Under the pieces are notes generated by a model. That model was not told the origin of the DNA. It saw only the letters and a program-made list of their open reading frames with translations, and did no database searches. A stretch of DNA of 64,000 bases from Zeimonas arvi (lineage in GTDB: Bacteria > Pseudomonadota > Gammaproteobacteria > Burkholderiales > Burkholderiaceae_E): assembly GCF_008039575.1 (NCBI RefSeq), contig NZ_VDUY01000003.1:248001-312000 (forward strand). Reading direction: 5' to 3'. The position numbers and the translations under genes were made by a program. This document shows, piece by piece, positions 27,224 through 35,372 of the stretch (position 1 is its first letter; each line of letters opens with the position of its first letter).

Positions 27224-27961
27224 ATGGCCAGGCCGGCCGCCATGCCGAAGAAGCGCGCCGCCCCGGGCGGCGCGCAACGCCCGCGCAGCCGCGAGCTGGC
27301 AGCCCAGGCCACCCGCGAGAACCTCCTGCGCGCCGCGATCAAGGTGTTCGCGCGCAACGGCTTCGCCGGCGGCCGGATCGAGCAGATCTCGAAGGCTGCA
27401 CGATCGTACGACCGGATGATCTACTACTACTTCGGCAGCAAGGAAGGGCTGTTCATCGCGGTCATCGAGGAGATCTACCGGCGCTTCAACGAGGCGGAGT
27501 CCGAGCTCGCCCTCGATCTCGACGCGCCGACCGACTCGCTGGTGGCGATCGTGCGGTTCATCTGGTCCTACTACAACCGGCACCCCGAGTTCATCACGCT
27601 GCTGAACTCGGAGAACCTGCATCGGGGCAAGCACATCTCCAAGTCCCGGCGGCCGGGCGAGTATTCATCGCCAGCGCTGTCGCTGCTCGAGCGGGTCCTG
27701 CACAGCGGCGCCCGGCAGGGCGTGTTCCGCAGCGAACTGCGCGCCCGCGACGTCTACCTTCTGATCGCCTCGCTGGGCTACTTCTACCTGTCCAACCGGC
27801 ACACGCTGTCCACCTTCCTCGGCGAGAACCTCGAGGCTCCGGAGGCGCTCGAGCACTGGGAGCGATTCGTGATCGACTCTGTGCTGCGCGTGGTCGCCGC
27901 CGGGCCGCCGCTCCCTCCCCTGGCCTCCAGCACCCGATCGCACAACCGAAGCGGAGATTGA
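27224..27961 (+). CDS. TetR-family transcriptional regulator
   Basis: This 245-residue regulator has an N-terminal helix-turn-helix domain, with TRENLLRAAIKVFARNGFAG, then RIEQISKAARSYDRMIYYYF and GSKEGLFIAVIEEIY, all typical of TetR proteins. A basic Pro/Ala-rich stretch of about 25 residues precedes the domain. The C-terminal half carries an aromatic-rich ligand domain (VRFIWSYYNRHPEFITLLNSE). It is sandwiched between the ferredoxin reductase and enamidase genes, and so is the likely local regulator of the nicotinate locus. Known nicotinate regulators in other bacteria belong to several families, so the ligand is not predictable. Confidence 0.9.
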   Translation: MARPAAMPKKRAAPGGAQRPRSRELAAQATRENLLRAAIKVFARNGFAGGRIEQISKAARSYDRMIYYYFGSKEGLFIAVIEEIYRRFNEAESELALDLDAPTDSLVAIVRFIWSYYNRHPEFITLLNSENLHRGKHISKSRRPGEYSSPALSLLERVLHSGARQGVFRSELRARDVYLLIASLGYFYLSNRHTLSTFLGENLEAPEALEHWERFVIDSVLRVVAAGPPLPPLASSTRSHNRSGD

Positions 27962-27963
27962 CC

Positions 27964-29163
27964 ATGGCAGAAGCCACAAGCACCGGCGCGTCCGGCAAGG
28001 TCGTCATCAGGAACATCGGCCTGATGCTGTCCGGCGACATCGACCGCCCGATCCTAGATGCCGACACCATCGTCGTGAACGACGGGATCATCGTCGCGGC
28101 GGGGCGCGAGGCCGACTGCGACACCGGGCAGCCGGACACGCTGATCGACGCACGCGGCACCTGCGTCTGCCCCGGCCTGATCGACAGCCACGTGCACCCG
28201 GTGTTCGGCGACTGGACGCCCCGCCAGGGCCAGATCGGCTGGATCGATTCGACCATGAACGGCGGCGTGACCACGATGATCTCGGCCGGCGAAGTCCATC
28301 TGCCCGGCCGTCCCAAGGACATCGTGGGACTGAAGGCGCTGGCGATCACCGCCCAGCGGGCCTTCGACAACTTCCGCCCCGGCGGGGTCAAGGTGCTGGC
28401 CGGGGCGCCGGTCATCGAGAAGGGCATGACCGAGCAGGATTTCAAGGACATGGCCGAGGCCGGGGTCAAGCTGCTCGGCGAAGTGGGCCTGGGCTCGGTC
28501 AAGGCGGGCGACGAGGCGAAGCAGATGGTGGCCTGGGCGCGCAAGCACGGCATCCAGAGCACGATCCACACCGGCGGCCCCTCGATCCCGGGCTCGGGCC
28601 TGATCGACAAGGACGTGGTGCTCGAGGCCGACGCCGACGTCATCGGCCACATCAACGGCGGCCACACCTCGCTGCCCGAGGCGCACGTCTGCGAACTCTG
28701 CGAGAAGTCCTCGCGGGCCATCGAGATCGTGCACAACGGCAACGAGAAGGTCGCCATCGCCGCCGCGCAGATGGCGCTGCAGCTCAAGTGCCCGCACCGG
28801 GTGATCCTGGGCACCGACGGCCCGGCCGGCTCGGGCGTGCAGCCGCTGGGCATCCTGCGGATGGTGGCGCTGCTCTCCAGCATGGCCGGCATCCCGGCCG
28901 AGCTCGTGTTCTGCTTCGCCACCGGGAACACCGCGCGCATCCGCGACCTGAACTGCGGGCTGATCGAACCCGGCCGGGCGGCGGACTTCGTGTTCATGGA
29001 CCGCGCCCAGCACACCGCCGGGAGGACCCTGCTCGAGAGCGTGCAGCTGGGGGACATCCCGGGGGTGGGCATGGTGATGATCGACGGCATCGTGCGCTGC
29101 GGCCGCAGCCGGAACACGCCGCCCGCGACTGAGGTGCCGGTCGTGGTGGCGCCCGCGCACTGA
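27964..29163 (+). CDS. ena: Enamidase homologue (amidohydrolase superfamily)
   Basis: This 399-residue protein matches the enamidase of Eubacterium barkeri, which opens the ring of 1,4,5,6-tetrahydro-6-oxonicotinate to give 2-formylglutarate and ammonia. It has the amidohydrolase metal motif HVH (residues 76-78, in GLIDSHVHP), a candidate bridging Lys region near GVKLLGEVGLGSVKAG, STIHTGGPSIPGSG and GHINGGHTSLPEAHV with metal His, and LGTDGPAGSGVQPLG carrying the catalytic Asp. The frame opens at a TTG at 27958, but the ATG at 27964 is preferred. The tetR stop lies 2 bases upstream. Other amidohydrolases share the fold, but the locus supports this assignment. Confidence 0.85.
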   Translation: MAEATSTGASGKVVIRNIGLMLSGDIDRPILDADTIVVNDGIIVAAGREADCDTGQPDTLIDARGTCVCPGLIDSHVHPVFGDWTPRQGQIGWIDSTMNGGVTTMISAGEVHLPGRPKDIVGLKALAITAQRAFDNFRPGGVKVLAGAPVIEKGMTEQDFKDMAEAGVKLLGEVGLGSVKAGDEAKQMVAWARKHGIQSTIHTGGPSIPGSGLIDKDVVLEADADVIGHINGGHTSLPEAHVCELCEKSSRAIEIVHNGNEKVAIAAAQMALQLKCPHRVILGTDGPAGSGVQPLGILRMVALLSSMAGIPAELVFCFATGNTARIRDLNCGLIEPGRAADFVFMDRAQHTAGRTLLESVQLGDIPGVGMVMIDGIVRCGRSRNTPPATEVPVVVAPAH

Positions 29164-29182
29164 TCCTGCGCCCCGGCCCGCC

Positions 29183-29208
29183 GCCGGTTCCGGCCTTGCC
29201 GGACCGGC
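29183..29208 (+). terminator. GC-rich hairpin downstream of the enamidase gene
   Basis: Arms GCCGGTTCCGGC (29183-29194) and GCCGGACCGGC (29198-29208) can pair with a single bulged base, about 20 bases after the enamidase stop. There is no T-run after it, so it is either a weak intrinsic terminator or a transcript-end-stabilising structure before fdxA. Confidence 0.4.
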
Positions 29209-29264
29209 GCGGGGACAGGGAGTAAAATCCGCGCCATTCCACGCCTCCAACCATTGCCCGCGCC

Positions 29265-29588
29265 ATGACCCACGTCGTCCTCGATTCCTGCATCCGGTGC
29301 AAGTACACCGATTGCGTCGATGTCTGCCCGGTCGATTGCTTCCGAGAAGGGCCGAACATGCTCGTGATCGACCCCGACGAATGCATCGACTGCGCCGTCT
29401 GCATCCCCGAGTGCCCGGTCGAGGCGATCGTGGCCGAGGAAGACGTGCCCGCCGACCGGCAGCAGTTCACCGAACTGAACGCGGAGCTGGCCAAGGTCTG
29501 GCCCAGCATCACCCGCACCAAGGACCCGCTGCCCGACGCCGAGGAATGGAAGGACGTCAAGGGCAAACTGCCGGAACTGAAGCGCTGA
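29265..29588 (+). CDS. fdxA: 7Fe ferredoxin (FdxA type)
   Basis: This 107-residue ferredoxin carries one [3Fe-4S] and one [4Fe-4S] site in the FdxA pattern: [18 protein letters not shown], then [17 protein letters not shown]. The C-terminal extension of about 40 residues with [17 protein letters not shown] is typical. It is soluble and transfers electrons in the cytoplasm. It lies 101 bp downstream of the enamidase gene behind a hairpin, so it may have its own promoter. As FdxA is also a housekeeping gene in many proteobacteria, a role in nicotinate reduction is a reasonable but unproven guess. Confidence 0.93.
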   Translation: MTHVVLDSCIRCKYTDCVDVCPVDCFREGPNMLVIDPDECIDCAVCIPECPVEAIVAEEDVPADRQQFTELNAELAKVWPSITRTKDPLPDAEEWKDVKGKLPELKR

Positions 29589-29697
29589 AACGCGCGCGGG
29601 CCGGCTTCGCCGCCTTGCAGCAACCAGGCGCCCGGAGCTCGATGAGGGAGAAGCAGTCCGCGCAAGTCGTTGCGACCTGCGTGTCATACTGATCGCG

Positions 29698-29767
29698 TAT
29701 CCGGGCCCCGGATTTTGCGCAGCGCAGCAGGTCCCCGGATAATCACTCGATCAATCGCAAACGATTG
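29698..29767. promoter_or_regulatory. Two palindromes upstream of phaZ
   Basis: An inverted repeat TATCCGGG (29698-29705) and CCCGGATA (29734-29741) encloses 28 bases. A second, compact one, CAATCG-CAAA-CGATTG, lies at 29752-29767, about 18 bases before the phaZ start codon. The spacer (29589-29785) is otherwise without features. These may be operator sites or transcript structures affecting phaZ. I do not recognise a known regulator site. Confidence 0.4.
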
Positions 29768-29785
29768 CAACCGGGAACTCCGACC

Positions 29786-31063
29786 ATGCTCTACCAGATT
29801 CGAGAAGCCCAGCGGGCGGTCCTCAAGCCGATCTGCAGCTGGGCCGATTCGATGAGCCACCTCTACGGGGACCCGTACAGTCCGCTCGCGATGGTTCCCT
29901 TCGCCAGCCGGATCTCCGCGGGCTTCGAGTTGCTGTACCGCCTCGGCAAGGACTACGAGAAGCCCGAGTTCGGGCTCAGCGCCACCCGGATCGACGGCAC
30001 CGAGGTGCCGGTGGTCGAGCGGGTCGAGATGAACTTCCCGTTCTGCCGGCTGCTGAAGTTCGAGCGCCTGCTGCCCAAGTCGCTGGCTCACCGCTCGACC
30101 GACCCCGCCGTGCTGGTGTTCGCGCCACTGTCCGGCCACCACGCCACGCTGCTGCGCGACACGGTGCGCGCGCTGCTGCCCGACCACAACGTCTACATCA
30201 CCGACTGGGTCGACGCCCGCATGGTGTCGACCTGGCACGGGCCCTTCCACCTCGACGACTACATCGGCTACGCGATCCGCTTCATCCGGCATCTCGGGCC
30301 CGAGGTGCACGTGATGTCGGTCTGCCAGCCCACGGTGCCGGTCATGGCAGCGGTGTCGCTGATGGCCACGATGAAGGATCCGCACCAGCCCCGCACGATG
30401 ACGATGATGGGCGGCCCGATCGACACGCGCAGCAGCCCGACCAAGGTCAACGACCTCGCGATGACGCGCAGCCACGACTGGTTCGAGCGCACGCTGATCC
30501 ACCGTGTGCCCGGCCGTTATCCGGGCTCGGGGCGGCGGGTGTATCCCGGCTTCCTGCAGCACGCCGGCTTCGTGGCGATGAATCCCGATCGGCACATGAC
30601 CTCGCACTGGGACTTCTACCTCGACCTGGTGCGCGGCGACATGGACGACGCCGAGTCGCACCGCCGCTTCTACGACGAGTACAACGCGGTGCTCGACATG
30701 CCGGCCGAGTACTACCTCGACACGATCCGCCTGGTCTTCCAGGAACACGCCCTGCCCCGTGGCACCTGGGACGTCGAGTTCGAAGGCAAGACCTGGCGAG
30801 TGAACCCGGCGGACATCACCGACGTGGCGCTGTTCACGATCGAGGGCGAGCTCGACGATATCTCCGGCCTGGGCCAGACCGAGGCGGCGCAAGGCCTGTG
30901 CTCGGGCATTCCCAGGAAGAACAAGCAGCACTTCGTGGTGCCGGGCGCCGGCCACTACGGGATCTTCAGCGGCCGCCGCTGGCGCGAGATGGTCTGCCCC
31001 GAGGTGCGCGCCTTCATCCAGCAGCACCGACGCGACGAAGGCCAGCTGCGCCTGGTGAGCTGA
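29786..31063 (+). CDS. phaZ: Intracellular polyhydroxyalkanoate depolymerase
   Basis: PhaZ breaks down stored poly(3-hydroxybutyrate) inside the cell. The 425-residue protein matches the intracellular family of Cupriavidus PhaZ1, which uses a Cys nucleophile: here C180 in [16 protein letters not shown]. Other landmarks are [57 protein letters not shown] with the candidate acid, and [18 protein letters not shown] with the catalytic His. The reading frame opens at a TTG at 29765, but the ATG at 29786 gives the family start ([15 protein letters not shown]). It is monocistronic or leads into the rnfB-like gene 10 bp later. Confidence 0.94.
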   Translation: MLYQIREAQRAVLKPICSWADSMSHLYGDPYSPLAMVPFASRISAGFELLYRLGKDYEKPEFGLSATRIDGTEVPVVERVEMNFPFCRLLKFERLLPKSLAHRSTDPAVLVFAPLSGHHATLLRDTVRALLPDHNVYITDWVDARMVSTWHGPFHLDDYIGYAIRFIRHLGPEVHVMSVCQPTVPVMAAVSLMATMKDPHQPRTMTMMGGPIDTRSSPTKVNDLAMTRSHDWFERTLIHRVPGRYPGSGRRVYPGFLQHAGFVAMNPDRHMTSHWDFYLDLVRGDMDDAESHRRFYDEYNAVLDMPAEYYLDTIRLVFQEHALPRGTWDVEFEGKTWRVNPADITDVALFTIEGELDDISGLGQTEAAQGLCSGIPRKNKQHFVVPGAGHYGIFSGRRWREMVCPEVRAFIQQHRRDEGQLRLVS

Positions 31064-31073
31064 CCGGGGCCGC

Positions 31074-31784
31074 ATGACGGACGGCCCCGCCCCCATCGGC
31101 GCGCCGTCCGCGGGCGCGGCGCCCCGGGATCCCTCTGCCGCGCCGGCGGCCGGTCTCGCCGACGCGATCGATGCCTTGCTGCCGCAGACGCAGTGCACCA
31201 AGTGCGGCTTCGACGGCTGCCGGCCCTACGCCGAGTCGATCGCCGGCGGGCAGGCACAGATCGACCGGTGCCCGCCCGGCGGCGCAGCCGGGATCGCGCG
31301 GCTGGCCAGCCTTCTCGGCCGGCCCGAGCTGCCGCTGAACCCCGAATGCGGCGCCGAATCGCCTCGCCGGGTCGCCTGGATCGATCCGGCCCTGTGCATC
31401 GGCTGCACCAAGTGCATCCAGGCCTGCCCGGTCGACGCGATCCTCGGCGCGCGCCGCCGGATGCACACGGTGGCCGCCTCCCTGTGCACCGGCTGCGACC
31501 TGTGCGTCGCGCCCTGCCCGGTGGACTGCATCGCGATGCTGCCGCTGCCCGAGGCACTGGCCGGCTGGTCGGACGGCGACGCGCTGGCGGCCCGCAGCCG
31601 ACATCGGGCGCGCGGCCTGCGGCTCGACCGCGAGCACCGGCACCGCCAGCAACGACTGGCCGCGCGCGGCTCGGCGGCGCAGCCGCAAGCAGACCCGGCC
31701 CAGGACGCCCAGGCCCGCAAGCGCGCGGTCATCGAGTCGGCGATGCGCCGGGCGCGCGAGCGGCTGGAGAGGTCCCCGCGATGA
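31074..31784 (+). CDS. RnfB-like Fe-S protein, soluble variant
   Basis: This 236-residue protein resembles the RnfB/RsxB subunit of electron transport complexes. It has the [4Fe-4S] domain [16 protein letters not shown] (residues 39-54) followed by a downstream Cys in DRCPPGG, and two ferredoxin clusters [16 protein letters not shown] and [15 protein letters not shown]. The N-terminus is Ala/Pro-rich and lacks the membrane helix of classic RnfB, and the C-terminal 70 residues are rich in Arg, His and Gln. No other rnf gene is in view. It overlaps the start of nth (ATGA), a pairing typical of betaproteobacteria. The Nth [4Fe-4S] link is a plausible but unproven functional tie. Confidence 0.85.
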   Translation: MTDGPAPIGAPSAGAAPRDPSAAPAAGLADAIDALLPQTQCTKCGFDGCRPYAESIAGGQAQIDRCPPGGAAGIARLASLLGRPELPLNPECGAESPRRVAWIDPALCIGCTKCIQACPVDAILGARRRMHTVAASLCTGCDLCVAPCPVDCIAMLPLPEALAGWSDGDALAARSRHRARGLRLDREHRHRQQRLAARGSAAQPQADPAQDAQARKRAVIESAMRRARERLERSPR

Positions 31785-32461
31785 ACCGCGAACGCCGCAC
31801 CGAGATCTTCCAGCGCCTGCAGGCGTTGAACCCCCACCCGACGACCGAGCTCGAGTACGCCACGCCCTTCGAGTTGCTGGTTGCGGTGACCCTGTCCGCC
31901 CAGGCCACCGACCGCAGCGTGAACCTGGCCACCCGGCGGCTGTTCGAGGTGGCCCCCACGCCTGCGGCCATGCTCGCCCTGGGCGAGGAGGGACTGTGCG
32001 GGCACATCCGCACGATCGGGCTGTTCCGGTCCAAGGCGCGCCACGTGATCGCCGCCTGCCGGATCCTGGTCGACGAGCACGGCGGCGAAGTGCCGCGCAC
32101 GCGCGAAGCGCTGGAGCGGCTGCCCGGCGTGGGCCGCAAGACCGCGAACGTGGTGCTGAACACCGCGTTCGGCGAACCCACGGTGGCAGTCGACACGCAC
32201 ATCTTCCGGGTGGCCAACCGCACCGGCCTGGCGAAGGGCGTCACGCCGCTGGCGGTCGAGAAGGGCCTGCTGAAGCACGTGCCTTCGCCCTTCCTGCGCG
32301 ACTGCCATCACTGGCTGATCCTGCACGGGCGCTACGTCTGCAAGGCGCGCAAACCCGAATGCTGGCGCTGCCCGATCGCGGACCTGTGCGAGTACAGACC
32401 CAAGACGCCCGCCCCCGGTGGCAAGCGCGGAGCGCGCGGGCCCGGCGACTCCAGCACGTAG
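31781..32461 (+). CDS. nth: Endonuclease III
   Basis: Nth is a DNA glycosylase-AP lyase that removes oxidised pyrimidines in base-excision repair. The 226-residue protein has [19 protein letters not shown], the helix-hairpin-helix [18 protein letters not shown] with the catalytic Lys, [11 protein letters not shown] with the catalytic Asp, and the [4Fe-4S] motif C-x6-C-x2-C-x5-C in [18 protein letters not shown] short Pro/Gly-rich C-terminal tail follows. The ATG overlaps the stop of the rnfB-like gene. Confidence 0.95.
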   Translation: MNRERRTEIFQRLQALNPHPTTELEYATPFELLVAVTLSAQATDRSVNLATRRLFEVAPTPAAMLALGEEGLCGHIRTIGLFRSKARHVIAACRILVDEHGGEVPRTREALERLPGVGRKTANVVLNTAFGEPTVAVDTHIFRVANRTGLAKGVTPLAVEKGLLKHVPSPFLRDCHHWLILHGRYVCKARKPECWRCPIADLCEYRPKTPAPGGKRGARGPGDSST

Positions 32462-32463
32462 AC

Positions 32464-32892
32464 ATGTTCGATCCATCCCGGGACGAGGTCCGCCGATTCT
32501 TCTGCGAAGCCTGGCGCAAGCAGCGCGAGGCGGCGCCGCTCACGCCGCTGGAGGCCATCGCCGCCGACTGGATCCTCGCCCATCCCGAGTACCACGAGGA
32601 CCTGGCGTCGCTGGACAGCGCGCTGGCCGCCGAGTACCCGGTCGAGGGCGGCCGCAGCAACCCCTTCCTGCACCTGGCGATGCACCTGTCGATCTCGGAG
32701 CAGCTGCAGATCGACCAGCCGCCGGGCATCCGCGCGGCCCACGACGCGCTCGCGCGCAGGCTCGACTCGCCGCACGAGGCGGCGCACCGGATCATGGACT
32801 GCCTGGGCGAGACGATCTGGCGGGCGCAGCGCGAGCGCACCGCGCCCGATGCCGAGGCCTACCTGGACTGCATCCGCCGGAAGGCCGGATGA
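32464..32892 (+). CDS. DUF1841 family protein
   Basis: This 142-residue protein matches the DUF1841 family of small proteins found in beta- and gammaproteobacteria. Its start MFDPSRDEVRRFFCEAWRK, the segment FLHLAMHLSISEQLQIDQPP and AHRIMDCLGETIWRAQR are typical. It looks soluble and largely helical. It begins 2 bases after the nth stop, so it belongs to the phaZ/rnfB-like/nth transcript. The function is unknown. Confidence 0.85.
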   Translation: MFDPSRDEVRRFFCEAWRKQREAAPLTPLEAIAADWILAHPEYHEDLASLDSALAAEYPVEGGRSNPFLHLAMHLSISEQLQIDQPPGIRAAHDALARRLDSPHEAAHRIMDCLGETIWRAQRERTAPDAEAYLDCIRRKAG

Positions 32893-32982
32893 CGATTCTG
32901 TTACGCTTTCCGGCTGTGCCGCGCGCCCGCACGGCCTCGCTGCGCGCGCAGCGCGCCTGACTGGACCCCCCGGAACCCCGCG

Positions 32983-33618
32983 ATGTTCGGACGCCTGATG
33001 CCCCGCGAGGGCAAGTTCTTCGATCTCTTCAACCGGCACGCCGAGCGCATCGTGGTCGGCAGCCGCGAGCTGGCCGGCCTGATGAGCGAGTTCGCCGACG
33101 TGGGCTCGCGACGCGCCCGGATCGACGCGATCGACGCAGCCGAGAAAGACGCCGACAAGATCACCCACGAGGCGGTGATCCTGCTGCACAAGACCTTCAT
33201 CACGCCCTTCGACCGCGACGACATCCACAAGCTGATCACCCACATGGACGACATCCTGGACCTGATCCAGGATGTCGCCGAGTCGGCGATCCTGTACGAC
33301 GTTCAGCGCATCTCCCCCGAGGCCCAGCAACTGGCCGACCTGAACGCGATGTGCGCCGAGCGGGTGCAGGCGGCGGTGCGCATGCTCGACAACATGGAGA
33401 ACGCCGAGGCGATCCTGAAGGTCTGCCTCGAGATCGACCGCCTCGAGTCCGACGCCGACCGGGTCATGCGCTCGGCCATGTCCAAGCTGTTCCGCGACGA
33501 GACCGACGTGCGCCAGCTGATCAAGCTCAAGGCGATCTACGAGCTGCTCGAGTCGGTGTCGGACAAGTGCGAAGACGTGGCCAACATCATCGAGGGCGTG
33601 GTCCTCGAGAACGCTTGA
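32983..33618 (+). CDS. DUF47 family phosphate-transport accessory protein (PhoU-like)
   Basis: This 211-residue, all-helical protein belongs to the DUF47 family, structurally related to PhoU. Landmarks are MPREGKFFDLFNRHAERIV, DKITHEAVILLHKTFITPFDRDD in two pieces, and LIKLKAIYELLESVSDKCEDVANI. DUF47 genes are usually next to PiT phosphate permease genes, as here: pit begins 13 bp downstream. It probably tunes activity or expression of the permease. It is cytoplasmic. Confidence 0.93.
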   Translation: MFGRLMPREGKFFDLFNRHAERIVVGSRELAGLMSEFADVGSRRARIDAIDAAEKDADKITHEAVILLHKTFITPFDRDDIHKLITHMDDILDLIQDVAESAILYDVQRISPEAQQLADLNAMCAERVQAAVRMLDNMENAEAILKVCLEIDRLESDADRVMRSAMSKLFRDETDVRQLIKLKAIYELLESVSDKCEDVANIIEGVVLENA

Positions 33619-33631
33619 GCGACGGCGCGGC

Positions 33632-34642
33632 ATGAGTTCGGTCCAGATCACCTTTTCGGTGCTGGTGTTCCTCGTGATCCTGGCGCTGGCCTTCGACTTC
33701 ATGAACGGCTTCCACGACGCGGCGAACTCGATCGCCACGATCGTGTCGACCGGGGTGCTCAAGCCCTACCAGGCGGTGGCCTGGGCGGCGTCCTTCAACT
33801 TCCTGGCCCTTTTCCTGTTCGACCTGAACGTGGCCGCGACCGTCGGCAAGGGCATCGTGGAGGCCGCGACGATCGACCACGTGGTGATCTTCGGAGCGCT
33901 GGTCGGGGCGCTGGCCTGGAACATCATCACCTGGCTGTTCGGGATCCCTTCGAGCTCCTCGCACGCGCTGATCGGCGGCATGATCGGCTCCACGCTGATC
34001 GCGTCGGGCTCCGACTCGCTGATCGCCAGCGGGATCACCAAGACGGCGCTCTTCATCTTCGTGTCGCCGGCGCTCGGCTTCCTGCTCGGCGGGCTGCTGA
34101 TGCTGGCGACCTCGTGGACCTTCTTCAAGGCCACGCCGCGCGGCACGGACCGCTGGTTCCGCCGGCTGCAGCTCGCCTCTTCGGCGCTCTACAGCCTGGG
34201 GCACGGCAGCAACGACGCGCAGAAGACCATGGGCATCATCTGGCTGCTGCTGATCGCGGCCGGCGTGACCGACGCCGCCGACAAGCGGCCGCCCGAATGG
34301 GTGGTGATCTCCTGCTACGTGGCGATCGCGGCCGGCACGATGTTCGGCGGCTGGCGCATCGTGAAGACCATGGGCCAGAAGATCACCAAGCTCAAGCCGG
34401 TCGGCGGCTTCTGCGCCGAAACCGGCGGCGCGATGACGCTGTTCCTCGCCTCGGGCTTCGGCGTGCCGGTCTCGACCACGCACACGATCACCGGGGCGAT
34501 CGTCGGCGTCGGCTCGTCGCACAACGTCTCCGCGGTGCGCTGGGGGCTGGCCGGCTCGATCGTCTGGGCATGGGTGCTCACGATCCCGGCCTCCGCGACG
34601 ATGGCGGCGCTGGCCTGGTGGGTCGGGCGCCTGCTTCTCTGA
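33632..34642 (+). CDS. PiT-family inorganic phosphate permease
   Basis: This 336-residue integral membrane protein belongs to the PiT/PHO4 family, low-affinity metal-phosphate symporters driven by protons. It carries the two family signatures, in LAFDFMNGFHDAANSIATIV near residues 15-34 and YSLGHGSNDAQKTMGIIW in the second half (both contain the G-x-N-D/H-A core). About ten hydrophobic segments are visible. It follows the DUF47 gene closely, giving a two-gene phosphate unit. No Pho box was recognised upstream. Confidence 0.93.
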   Translation: MSSVQITFSVLVFLVILALAFDFMNGFHDAANSIATIVSTGVLKPYQAVAWAASFNFLALFLFDLNVAATVGKGIVEAATIDHVVIFGALVGALAWNIITWLFGIPSSSSHALIGGMIGSTLIASGSDSLIASGITKTALFIFVSPALGFLLGGLLMLATSWTFFKATPRGTDRWFRRLQLASSALYSLGHGSNDAQKTMGIIWLLLIAAGVTDAADKRPPEWVVISCYVAIAAGTMFGGWRIVKTMGQKITKLKPVGGFCAETGGAMTLFLASGFGVPVSTTHTITGAIVGVGSSHNVSAVRWGLAGSIVWAWVLTIPASATMAALAWWVGRLLL

Positions 34643-34652
34643 GGGGCGGAGG

Positions 34653-35372
34653 ATGGCGAGCCATCGGCGTGACCGCGGCGAGCAGTTGTGGCTGCAGTTG
34701 CCGACGATATCCGGTGCGGCCCCGCGCCGGCTGCTGATCTTCCTGCACGGCGCAGGCTCCTCGCCCGAGGCCTTCGCGCCGGTCGCGCTGGCCTGGCAGC
34801 TGAAGTTCCCGGGCGCCACCGCCGCCATCGTCGAGGCGTTGCGTCCGTCGACCGCCTGCGCCGGCAAGGACTGGTACGACCCGAGCGGGCTCACCGACTC
34901 GCACGGCGAGCGGATCGCCGAGGCGGCCGACGAGGTCGCACGGCGCATCGCCGCGCTGCAGGCCGAGACCGGGCTGAGCGGCGCCGACACGGTGCTGATC
35001 GGTTACTCGCAAGGCGCCACCGTCGCGATCGACCTCGCGCGCCGTTCGCCAGGCGCTTGCGCGATCGTCGTCGCCTACGCCGGCAGGCTGGCCCGCCCGG
35101 TGCGCGAAGGCGAGACGATCGCGCCGACCATCCACCTGATCCACGGCGAGCTCGACAGCGTCGTGCCGGTTGCGCACTCGGAGCGCGCTTTCCGCCGCCT
35201 GCAGGCCGCCGGCGCCGACGTCTCGATGGACATCGCCCTCGACGAGACCCATTCGCTGGGCCAGGCGCTGGTCAACCTGGGCACCACGCGGGTCCTGCAG
35301 ACCGTGTTCCGCGGCCGGCGCCCGAAGAAACGATTTCCCCCTTCCTCTCATCGATCGGAGACTCTCCAATGA
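34653..35372 (+). CDS. Alpha/beta-hydrolase, phospholipase/carboxylesterase family
   Basis: This 239-residue hydrolase has LLIFLHGAGSSPEAFAPVA, the nucleophile elbow IGYSQGATVAIDLA (Ser), the acid in IHGELDSVVPVAHSE and the catalytic His in DETHSLGQALV. It is a member of the abhydrolase_2 phospholipase/carboxylesterase group. It starts with GGCGGAGG before the ATG, 10 bases after the pit stop. Its stop overlaps the bktB start (ATGA), so the two genes are coupled. Substrate is unknown; the link to a thiolase might point to a thioester or PHA-related substrate. Confidence 0.85.
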   Translation: MASHRRDRGEQLWLQLPTISGAAPRRLLIFLHGAGSSPEAFAPVALAWQLKFPGATAAIVEALRPSTACAGKDWYDPSGLTDSHGERIAEAADEVARRIAALQAETGLSGADTVLIGYSQGATVAIDLARRSPGACAIVVAYAGRLARPVREGETIAPTIHLIHGELDSVVPVAHSERAFRRLQAAGADVSMDIALDETHSLGQALVNLGTTRVLQTVFRGRRPKKRFPPSSHRSETLQ

